From positions 102,188,988 to 102,252,987 of the forward strand of contig NC_085140.1 in assembly GCF_024139115.2 (NCBI RefSeq): a DNA stretch of 64,000 nucleotides. Reading direction: 5' to 3'. A model generated the notes under the pieces. That model was given only the letters and a program-made list of their open reading frames with translations. It made no database searches and had not been told where the DNA came from. Source of the DNA: Armigeres subalbatus (lineage: Eukaryota; Arthropoda; Insecta; Diptera; Culicidae). Each line of letters begins with the position of its first letter. Within the stretch, counting starts at the first letter, position 1. A program made the position numbers and the translations under genes. This document shows, piece after piece, positions 55,332 to 64,000 of this stretch.

Positions 55332-55580
55332 AGCTTTTAGTGGAATGTCTTCACTTGTCATAAGACGAGTTAATACAATCCCATTGAATTCCACCACTTA
55401 ATTGTATCTTGACAGATACGTATTTCCACCTCAACAGTAAGTCAAGTCGACTCGAAAGTCGAGTCAAGTACGAGACACTGAAGACGGCCTTACTGTTGAG
55501 GTCGAAATACGTATCTGTCAAGATACAATTAAGTGGTGGAATTCAATGGGATTGTATTAACTCGTCTTATGACAAGTACG
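55332..55580. mobile_element. ~250-bp foldback element with ~95-bp arms
   Basis: The left arm (TTGTCATAAGACGAGTTAAT, CATTGAATTCCACCACTTAA, TTGACAGATACGTATTTCCA) is mirrored almost perfectly by the right arm (GAAATACGTATCTGTCAAGA, TTAAGTGGTGGAATTCAATG, ATTAACTCGTCTTATGACAA). The loop at 55440-55480 holds a smaller palindrome, GTCGACTCGAAAGTCGAGTC. A one-armed relative lies at 22370-22515. Confidence 0.8.
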
Positions 55581-57658
55581 TCTACTTGTCAATGTTTAAT
55601 TTTCTACAAATTATGGAAGCTTGCTCATATACGCACAGAAGCTTTAGTTTCTTCTCAAATATTTTTCGAACAAATGCAGGTTTTTGTTTACTCGGGCATT
55701 AATCAGTTATCATCCAGAAGACGGAGCATTATTTTAAGAACCCTCCAGAAAAAGGAGAGATTGCTCCTTACGACTGTCTTAGAGTGCCGCTGAGTCGAGA
55801 GCCTTCCATTGAATAGGTACTACATCAACACTTCCTTTCGCTCCTTTGAACGGGGATGATAGGCACGGTAAGGAGTAGTAATCATCATGCTTTTCTTAAT
55901 TTTTGTCTTCGATTTAAATTCATACTTTTATTAAAAATATTGCAAATGGTAGATTTTTTTTTATTATTTTGCTATCTTTATGAACTGACATTTTAATTTT
56001 GAGAAAGGCCTCCGGGCATAATACGAACACCAAAGTATTGGCCTTAAGAACAAACTGCAAAAATCAGATTTGCGATTGAATGTTGAAAAAAAAAACATCA
56101 ATGAATTTTGAATTCGCATTCGCGCTTCAACCCTGCGCCCCGAAATTGGTTCAACGAGGGTCCTACCGAATCAAAAAGAAGACGCCGCCGCCAAATCCAG
56201 CAACCGTCAAATGAAAAAAAGCAATCCATGGCGGGAGAGAAGGTAAAGGGTATCCGGAGTCTGAGTTTGTTCGCGCCATGAGCTCTGCTGCAACTCATCC
56301 ACTACTGATGATGGTGAATGAATGTGTGAAACGACACGCGGATGTCTGTCTACCGGAGAAAAAACCCTCCACACCCAAACCCAACGGGTTCTCTCCATTC
56401 CTTCAAAAGAAGTCGCATCGACGATGATGATGCCCAAAATGTTGCTGCATTGGACCAAACAGAAAAGAAAAACAACAAGGAACAAATTTCCAAGAAATTG
56501 GGAATCGAAAACAGAAACTCAAAAACAACATCCAATGCCTCCATACACAACACTGTAGAGGTCCATCCAATGCGCGTACGGTTCGAGACCCAGGCGAGGA
56601 GGCGGCGAGACACATACCACAGGAAGAACGGGGAAGAAAGGCGCAGTGTGCAGACACATCGAAAAGAATCGTTCGGTGGTTGTTGTTGCATTGCAGCAAC
56701 AACAGCAGCAGCAGTAGCAGCGCCTTTTTGTTCCCACAAATTCCCATCCGTGCGTTCCTTTCCGGAGGCTGGGTGAGGCTCAAGTCTGCTGGTTGGTTGA
56801 TCTTTCGCCAAAGGAATTGCACTCTCGATCATCGGTCGGTGGTGGTGGTCGTTGGTCGTTGGTATTGGGTGCGTGCGTGTGTTATGGCTGGAAGGTGCAT
56901 TTAGTTTCCAAATGTGCAATGGTGAGCGTAATTTTGTTTTGATGGTGTAGAACCTCGTGATTTTGGGAATTCGGGATGCATTTTTTTTAACATGTGCAGC
57001 ACTGAGTAATATCATTCATGCCAATTGGATGGTTAATTGTAACAGGCGATGGTTCATTGACACTCTTCAAAATATCTTATAATTTGAACAATATGTATTA
57101 ATCGTACAGTATTTGTTAAAGCTTGAATTATGGCGATAGTCAAAAATAAATAAATGGAATTGTTTAAAAAACAAAAAAAAACTTTCTAGGAGCACTTTTT
57201 AGAATCGCTTCTCGATCAACTGCCAAGTAATATATTGGAATTCTTTTGAAAGATTTTCCTAAAGCAGTTTTTTTGTACAAATTACATGGAATGTATGAAA
57301 CAAATCTTGAAGATATTTCTAAATAGTCTTCTGGAGAAGAACCTTCGACTGAGTACTTCTGGGTAAAGCGGTAAGAAGAAGCCGTTTAAAACTTTCGAAT
57401 AAACTCATTATGTGTTTTCTTGTCCAAGTTCTGCGAATGAAGAGTGAAGTTTTTGCCGTAATGTATATTTTTCTGGTCGAACTGAAGGGCTATGAAGATA
57501 TTTTAAAAGAAATCATTTAGATCCACTTCTTTAGTAGCACAAGGGCCATTGTTCACTACATTCATGCCACATAATTTTAGAAAGATTGCTTGAAAAAACG
57601 ATTAAACAAATTATGGAGAAACTCCAAAGGAAAATAGTGAGGAACATATGTACCTTTC
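55581..57658. other. Spacer, no gene called; low-complexity 56100-56900
   Basis: 56342-57015 has long frames on both strands (144 plus, 221 minus) that overlap each other and consist of low-complexity K/T/N or L/S/F-rich sequence. 56690-56720 is a CAG run. Without a domain or splice support I do not call a gene. The remainder is A/T-rich without recognised motif. Confidence 0.3.
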
Positions 57659-57662
57659 TTAA

Positions 57663-59733
57663 GGCTCAAGACTCCATCACAATGTTTTGAAAATTAATGA
57701 CTGAATCACTTGTTTGTAATAGTGATGCAGTTGGTACGAAAAAGTGCAGCAGCGATAAATAAAATGTTGTTTACAACTGGGGTGGGTGGAAATGGAATTG
57801 GTAAAATATGCCAGCTGATGCATAATGTTGCCAGACTTCACGAAATGTTTATTTTATATCATAACACATGTTCACGGTGTTTCAAATATATAGGTTTTTA
57901 CCGGTTAAATTTTTTTATACACCACTTGGAATGTAACAGAAGCTTACATAACATGTTTAAATATTTATTTTTCGTTTATTTGTTCAATCCGACAAACAGC
58001 AATGATTTTTTCCAATAAATAAATCTGGCAACGGTGAAGAGATGATTATTTTCTTGTGTATGCACACCTTTGTTTGCTTGTAGCGTGTACGTGGCTGGCG
58101 TATACGTTGTATTGTTCTGATTGAATGATGTTGCATCGCGTAGATTTTGTTCTCACCATTTCACTTATTGCGCTAGTGAATTTGAGTCTTCCGCATTTTA
58201 TTGCATTTACAATACGGTCGTCAAATTTGTCTCTCACTTCGATTTTTGGAAAGCAGTTTTCAACAGTTTTTGGGCGTGAAGTGAATTAATTGGCAGTCCA
58301 CATTGAAGAAAAATGTGAAACTCAGTTAGTGAATATATTTTAGGAGTGATCAAATCAAAAACAATGGGAAAAAGATCAAGTTGAAAATCAAGTGAGTGTG
58401 TATGTGTTTGATCGAACGTTTGAACGTAAGTATGCGTTCGATGAACATACGAATATCAGCCAAGGAAAAACGCAGTTTTCATCGTTTTTCAACAATTCCT
58501 CAGTAATTGCTAGTTTGATAAGTGAAAAATTAATATGGAAATGCAATGAATATATTATGATGGAAGTAAGTCCGTAAATTGCCCCAAAATATTGATTTAG
58601 TTCAAAACTTTATTAGTATTAGTGCGGATTCGAATAAAATCATCGTCATCATCGGATTGATTACGGTTTATAGAGCCTTAATCGAAGCCCGCCGCATTCA
58701 GCATGGGCAAGCATCTTACCGCTATGTTAAGGCTCTATAAACCGTAATCAATCCGATGATGACGATGATTTTATTCGAATCCGCACTAATACTAATAAAG
58801 TTTTGAACTAAATCAATATTTTGGGGCAATTTACGGACTTACTCTCCATCATAATATATTCATTGCATTTCCATATTAATTTTTCACTTATCAAAACTAG
58901 CAATTACTGAGGAATTGCTGGAAAAACGATGAAAACTGCGTTTTTCCTTGGCCGATATTCGTATGTTCATCGAACGCATACTTACGTTCAAACGTTCGGA
59001 TCAAACACATACACACTCACTTGATTTTCAACTTGATCTTTTCCCATTGTTTCCTTGATTTGATCACTCCTAAAATATATTCACTAACTGAGTTTCACAT
59101 TTTTCTTCAATGTGGACTGCCAATTAATTCACTTCACGCCCAAAAACTGTTGAAAACTGCTTTCCAAAAATCGAAGTGAGAGACAAATTTGACGACCGTA
59201 TTGTAAATGCAATAAAATGCGGAAGACTCAAATTCACTAGCGCAATTAGTGAAATGGTGAGAACAAAATCTACGCGATGCAACATCATTCAATCAGAACA
59301 ATACAACGTATACGCCAGCCACGTACACGCTACAAGCAAACAAAGGTGTGCATACACAAGAAAATAATCATCTCTTCACCGTTGCCAGATTTATTTATTG
59401 GAAAAAATCATTGCTGTTTGTCGGATTGAACAAATAAACGAAAAATAAATATTTAAACATGTTATGTAAGCTTCTGTTACATTCCAAGTGGTGTATAAAA
59501 AATTGAACCAGTAAAACCTATATATTTGAAACACCGTGAACATGTGTTATGATATAAAATAAACATTTCGTGAAGTCTGGCAACATTATGCATCAGCTGG
59601 CATATTTTTACCACCCCAGTTGTAAACAACATTTTATTTATCGCTGCTGCACTTTTTCGTACCAACTGCATCACTATTACAAACAAGTGATTCAGTCATT
59701 AATTTTCAAAACATTGTGATGGAGTCTTGAGCC
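57663..59733. mobile_element. 2.07-kb foldback flanked by TTAA; arms of ~1.0 kb around a TTAA-bounded 53-bp centre
   Basis: GGCTCAAGACTCCATCACAA at 57663 is mirrored by TTGTGATGGAGTCTTGAGCC ending at 59733. TTAA lies directly outside both ends (57659-57662 and 59734-59737). Arms 57663-58677 and 58731-59733 are near-identical over their whole length; the right arm lacks about 15 bp near 59610 (GTGGAAATGGAATTG in the left arm). The 53-bp centre (58678-58730) is itself bounded by TTAA, and each arm begins GGCTC and ends GAGCC. It may be one foldback transposon or two ~1-kb elements inserted head-to-head at neighbouring TTAA sites. No transposase is encoded. The identical 63-codon frames in the two arms merely reflect the inverted duplication. 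Confidence 0.8.
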
Positions 59734-59737
59734 TTAA

Positions 59738-60973
59738 TGGTTCGGTTTAGGATATGTTCAAGTTTAGGATATGTTTTTATACAAATACTGTATTAAAATA
59801 ACACATAATTGTAACATTTTAATATAATGATTGTATTGACATTTTTCGGAATTGTATGTGCCAAAATTTTATACTTACTTTTGTACTTACTGTTATCTGT
59901 TTTAATACGATATTTGTATAAATAGCTTACAGAATTATATATGCCAAGATTTTATACAATGATTGCTTGATTTGTTTTTTGAGTCTAGGAATCTAATTTT
60001 TACACAGTCAGTTATATCAGTCAGCGTGCTCAGCAGATCAACCTAATTATTAACCGTTCTGGAGCTTTGGAGCTTGGAGATGATCACCTTCGAAACCAAC
60101 CTAGGATTGATTGAGTTGCGTTTTTGAAATCTACTCCATTGACTTCGGCTAAACAGGTGGAATAGGTGGGTCATCTAAAAGCAATTTACAATCGTTTATA
60201 CTCTTGCGACCATCATTCATAAGTATTCACAAGAAAAGAGAGAACTAGAACAAAGTGTTCTAGCTTACTCCGTAACACACCACGTAAAGATGTCTAAGAG
60301 GATTCCCTGAAGAATCTTCAATACAACAATTCGTCCGTACTTAGCTTTGAAGAGTTTCAATGATTCTTCAAAAACATCCATAGTAATTTTTTATGAAACT
60401 TTCGAGAAAAAAAACATTTGAAGAGACTATTGGAAAAAGAGCTGTAGAAGCTGCATTTGGGTAATCCATTGTGATTTCTTTGGCGAAATTACTAAGTGTA
60501 AATATTTCCAGTAGAACTTCAGAGCTGTTACAAGCAGCGCAAAAATCTTGACAATCACAATATATTAATACAGTTTTACAGCTTGTCCGGTATTGTTATG
60601 CTGTGAATAACCTTAAAGGTTTGCTTACTGTTGAAAATTAGTGTATAATTGATATCAATCATCTAAATACCACATGGACTACAGATTTTAGTATCTTCAT
60701 CCGTTTAAGATGGAAAGAAGAATCATTTTATTTTTTTTAAATCAAGGAGCACATTTTTTTTGTAAAAAGTGTAGGACAACACTGAAGCCAATAAAACCAA
60801 ATAAAATTGTCCCACCATTAGATCCTTGGGCACAACCGCCTGCAGGCGTATATCACTTTGAATCTAATCTCAAAAGTTTTTGAATGACTCAAACAATTCA
60901 TTTTGTTACCCTATCAAACCTCTCCTTCCCAAACGCCGGTAGGTGTGAGGGAGTTCTGCAAGTAGTTTGAAGT
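59738..60973. other. A/T-rich spacer, no gene seen
   Basis: Frequent stops, short frames and no recognised repeat. 60900-60960 is slightly GC-richer. Confidence 0.4.
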
Positions 60974-60981
60974 ATTATAAT

Positions 60982-61371
60982 CAGGCTTGTAAAATGTCAT
61001 CTGCCTGTCATTTGACTAATTTGTTCATAACTTTCTTTAGAAGCCAAATCTATTCCATAATTTTAAATATACTCATAACGCTTGAGTAGGGCTATATTTT
61101 TGTCCAAGGGTACATTGCTCTAAATATAACATCTGAGGCTGGAGAGTGAAAACTCTCCAAAATGTCACGTGTCATTTGACATAATGTCATTTGAATGACA
61201 TTTTGCCTCCCACGCCCCAGATTACATATTTACAGCAATGTCTTGTTCGTCAAAGTTGTAGGCACATTTAAGCGCTATAAGTTCGTCATACCTCATGAAT
61301 CGATAGCTACCTTCTAAAAAAAGTTCTGGGAAAATTAAATAAACGAATGCAAATGACATTTTACAACACTG
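60982..61371. mobile_element. 390-bp hAT-like MITE with CAGKSTTGTAAAATG ends and ATTATAAT TSD
   Basis: The left end CAGGCTTGTAAAATGTCAT and right end ATGACATTTTACAACACTG form terminal inverted repeats with two mismatches. ATTATAAT flanks both sides (60974-60981 and 61372-61379). An 8-bp TSD and CAG ends fit hAT. Internal GTCATTTGACATAATGTCAT repeats the subterminal motif. ATTATAAT is itself palindromic, so it could alternatively be the outermost part of longer TIRs. Confidence 0.75.
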
Positions 61372-61424
61372 ATTATAATGCATTTATCCTAAAGACAGAA
61401 CTTCCTTACACCCACCTTCTTTAC

Positions 61425-62595
61425 AATTTGGATGAATTCCTGTTTGGAATTCAAATGTACTTCTATTCTATTTGGAATAATTCCTGTACGGAATTTGGCT
61501 GAATTCCTATTCGGAATGCAGATGGATTCCTATTTGAAATTCGGATGAATTCCTGTTCCAAGTTCAGATGAATTCCCATTCGGAATTCGGTTGAATTCCT
61601 TTTCTGAATATGGATGAATTTCTATTCGGAATTCGGATGAATTCCTGTTCAAAATTCTAATTAATTCCTATTCGGAACTCAGAACTATTCGGAATTCGGA
61701 TGAATTCCTACTCGAATTTCAGAAGAGTTCCTTTTTGGAATTCGAATGAATTCCTGTTCGGACCTCGGAGTTCGGATGAATTCCTATTCGGAACTCGTAA
61801 CCATTCGGAATTCGGATGAATTCCTGTTCGGAGTTCAGATGAATTCACATTCGGAATTGGGATGAATTCTTAATCTGAATTCGGATGAATTTCTATTTGG
61901 AATTCGGAGGAATTGTTATTTTGAATTCGCATGTACTTCTGTTCGGAATTGAAATGAATTCCCATTCTAAAAAAAAGACAGGAACACCGTCTTCGACCAG
62001 AGGTCGTACAGACTGAACACTTAACACCTAGCATTAGACAACGGACACATAACACCCAGTGGACCAGTGAAAGATTTTTCGATCACGAAAAGTTTCCTCC
62101 TTACCGGGGCGGGAATCGAACCCACACTCCATAGCGCATGCGTCTAGACGACTGACGTCACTAACCGCACGGCTACGAAGCCCACTCGGAATACGGATGA
62201 ATTTTTTTTGGAAATCAGATAAATTACTTTTTAAATAAATTCCTATCAGGATTTTAGATTAATTAATTTTCGACTTTTTAACGATTTTTTTTATTTTAAC
62301 GACTTTTTTGGATTTCGTATGAATTTCCCTTTGGAATTGGGATGATTTTTTCAGTAACTCGAGAAGGAGTCTCGGAAATCCGAGGAATCCCTTCCAGGAT
62401 CTAAGACAATTTATAATGATTTTTATTTCAAAAGTCAGATGACTTTTCTTTTAGGAATCAGATGACATTCGTTACGAAATTCAGATGAATTCCTGTTCGG
62501 AATCCGGATTAATTTCTTAATCGGAAGAATGAACTTCTTTTCGGAATTATTTCTATTCGGAATTAAAATAAAGCTATATCCATTTTGAATCCGGA
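61425..62595. repeat. 23-bp satellite GAATTCGGATGAATTCCTATTCG-type, degenerate
   Basis: The unit is GAATTCGGATGAATTCC plus TATTCG, 23 bp. Read across the junction it holds the dyad GGAATTC-GGAT-GAATTCC. Best runs are at 61600-61970. A few units carry deletions (GAACTCAGAACTATTCG). It degenerates beyond 62200 and is interrupted by a SINE at 61978-62183. EcoRI sites (GAATTC) are very frequent. Confidence 0.85.
61978..62183 (-). mobile_element. tRNA-headed SINE inserted in the 23-bp satellite
   Basis: On the minus strand: GTGGGCTTCGTAGCCGTGCG (head), an A box around TAGCCGTGCGGTTAG and a B box GTGGGTTCGATTCCC (about 62108-62122), spaced as in a tRNA. Then comes a ~110-bp body with TTTCACTGGTCCACTGGGTG and a GAAGACGGTGTTCCTGTC 3' part that ends in a short T/A-rich tail. 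CCCATTC (61971-61977) and CCCACTC (62181-62187) suggest a short target duplication. Pol III type 2 promoter elements are visible, but there is no intact cloverleaf, so it is not a tRNA gene. Confidence 0.8.
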
Positions 62596-62699
62596 ATAAT
62601 TTATTGTATTGCAGCGGCATGGAAAGTGACCGCTGCAAGAATTCTTTTACAGCGGTTTGTCTACCTAGGCGCCCACTTGCTGTGGTATAAATTGCACGA

Positions 62700-62888
62700 T
62701 GTTTCGTGCAGCGAGTCAAAAATTATTCCAGATGGAAGCCGAAAGGACAGAAAAAAATCTGCACACCCACGTTGATAATCCTGCTCATCGACGATGGAAC
62801 CTACGTCAAAATGAATTTCGGACAGCTTCCTAGCCAAAAATTCTACATGGCGACGGCACGAGGAGTAGTTCCTGCAAAGTTTAACCCT
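62700..62888 (+). pseudogene. Tc1/mariner-type (ITmD37E-like) transposase fragment
   Basis: The plus frame reads LIILLIDDGTYVKMNFGQLP, then SQKFYMATARGVVPAKF. This resembles the segment around the first catalytic aspartate of mosquito DD37E transposases (typically a xDDETYVK..xQLPGQ.FY pattern), with G where E is usual. It stops at 62888, where an unrelated sequence containing GGTACCCGGGTACC begins. Upstream, 62640-62705 does not give a convincing N-terminal part. The family call is from memory and moderately confident. Confidence 0.6.
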
Positions 62889-63356
62889 TTTGTTACCGAC
62901 AGGGTACCCGGGTACCTTTTTCGTTTTCAAGTGAATTTTTTTAGGGTTCTGAACATCGCAGGAAATTGAAACTCCGTGACATCTTCAAACTCGGCAAAAT
63001 TAAGGTTTGGGTGGTACGAAAATGAAAATCCAGTAAGGGGGGGCTTGGGGAGGGGCTTCTGAATATTTTTACCCCGTAACGTACCGACAGGGTACCCGGG
63101 TACCCACGTTTTGGTATGACCATAACTTCGTCAGTTTTCAACCGATTTCGACGATTCCGTTTGCTATGGATTAAGAAATTCATCCTCTATCCGTTCCATG
63201 TCACATAGGACCGATCCGGATTATCTGGTTACCGGAGTTCCGGATTTGCTAGACCATGTCTCAAAAATGGAGAAGATGATCTTATAGAATCCAAATGATG
63301 ATTTCTTGTACCCTGAGCTACCAGTTTCGCAGAAAATTCGAGGATTATGACTTCCC
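62889..63356. other. Spacer with duplicated KpnI/SmaI-type palindrome, no gene
   Basis: ACCGACAGGGTACCCGGGTACC-type sequence occurs at 62896 and again at 63083, in both cases containing the palindrome GGTACCCGGGTACC. The 165 bp between them is unique. Confidence 0.4.
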
Positions 63357-64000
63357 AACGTATTAGGACCACGTGATCATATGGACTCGGAACGGACATC
63401 CCGGAATAGGTTCCCGTGGGCCCTATAGTGGCCGCAAATTTATTCCTGGCAATATGGGTATCAAAATTCTTGAAATTGTTCCGAAAACATGTTTTCCATG
63501 TAGTTGAGACCATAGGATGGATATGAACCGGAACGGTCATTCTGGAACAGGTTCCCGGAGGGCCCGTAGTGGCCAAAAACTCATTTTGAATAAACCCTGG
63601 CAATATGGGTATCAAAATTCTTGGAATTTTTCCGGAGACATGTTATTCATGTAGTTCAGACCATAGGATGGATATGAACCGGAACGGTAATTCTATAACA
63701 GGTTCCCGGAGGGCCCGTAGGGGCCAAAAACTCATTTAGAATAAACCCTATCAATATGGGTATCAAAATTCTTGGAATTGTTCTGGAAACATATTTTCAA
63801 TATAGTTAAGACCATAGGATGGATATCAACCGGAACGGTCATTCTGGAATAGGTTCCTCGAGGGTCCGCAGGGGCCAACCACTCATTTAGAATAAACCCT
63901 GGCAATATGGGTATCAACATTTTTGGAATTGTTCCGGAAACATGTTTTCCATGTACTTGAGACCATAGATTGGATATGACCCGGAACGGTCATTCTGGAA
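63357..64000. repeat. 151-bp tandem repeat running off the window
   Basis: GACCATAGGATGGATAT and its variants start at 63508, 63659, 63810 and 63961, an exact 151-bp spacing. Each is followed by ACCGGAACGGTCATTCTGG, AGGTTCCCGGAGGGCC and CAATATGGGTATCAAAATTC. A diverged first unit lies at about 63367. Units differ by a few substitutions. Confidence 0.85.

Noticed and set aside
56350..57015. A 221-codon minus-strand frame as a gene
   Set aside because: It overlaps long plus-strand frames, is low in complexity and lacks any recognisable domain, codon pattern or splice support.
58046..59367. Two identical 63-codon frames (58046-58237 minus and 59176-59367 plus) as a conserved small protein
   Set aside because: They are mirror copies within the arms of the foldback, so identity is due to the inverted duplication.
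62090..62183. A tRNA gene on the minus strand
   Set aside because: Only the box A and B layout is present; the sequence continues into a SINE body and no complete cloverleaf forms.

Overview
The window looks like a repeat-dominated intergenic or intronic stretch of a mosquito nuclear genome, most likely Aedes. The case rests on the kinds of repeat present: decayed RTE-type non-LTR retrotransposons (APE endonuclease plus reverse transcriptase), R1-type gag-like ORF1 remnants, a tRNA-headed SINE with AATAAGAAG-type 3' repeats that resembles Feilai of Aedes aegypti, a second tRNA-headed SINE, many small inverted-repeat DNA elements, and several dispersed repeats of mosquito type. I recognise no intact protein-coding gene, no functional tRNA or rRNA, and no bacterial-type feature. 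Long open frames inside the satellites are by-products of the repeat unit.

Layout. 1-661 is the 3' end of RTE family A (minus strand). 1733-7590 is a nearly full-length but dead RTE family B element (minus strand). It is broken by a 2,133-bp palindrome with RSS-like CACAGTG ends and a 5-bp target duplication (3274-5406, Transib-like) and by a 439-bp hAT-like element with an 8-bp duplication (6586-7024). 9679-12560 holds two tandem copies of an R1-like gag remnant, a ~100-130-bp tandem repeat and a piece of R1-type endonuclease. 12655-16262 carries composite simple repeats and two inverted-repeat elements. 16560-17960 is a 12/24-bp array that changes orientation near 17528. 18490-27640 is a patchwork of small elements, including a recurrent family with GCCTTTCTCG/CGAGAAAGGC ends. 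27640-30838 is degenerate minisatellite, a Feilai-like SINE, composite simple repeat and the 3' half of another family B RTE.

30855-43300 is a 12.4-kb satellite of a 23-bp unit with higher-order structure, containing a copy of its own right flank. 43300-47700 has no recognisable gene. 47715-50862 is a family A RTE with damaged endonuclease and reverse transcriptase. 51371-53185 is a hAT-like element running directly into a second, different 23-bp satellite. 53186-57658 is mostly unrecognised sequence with one foldback. 57663-59733 is a 2.07-kb foldback flanked by TTAA, with TTAA also bounding its 53-bp centre. 60982-61371 is another hAT-like element. 61425-62595 is a third 23-bp satellite interrupted by a SINE. 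62700-62888 is a Tc1/mariner-type transposase scrap, and the window ends in a 151-bp tandem repeat.

The insertions give an order of events: RTE B first, then the hAT-like and Transib-like elements into it, and the ATCGATTA-rich elements into the Transib-like palindrome. The most unusual observation is that three satellites of unrelated sequence share a 23-bp unit built as an 18-19-bp dyad plus a 4-5-bp linker.
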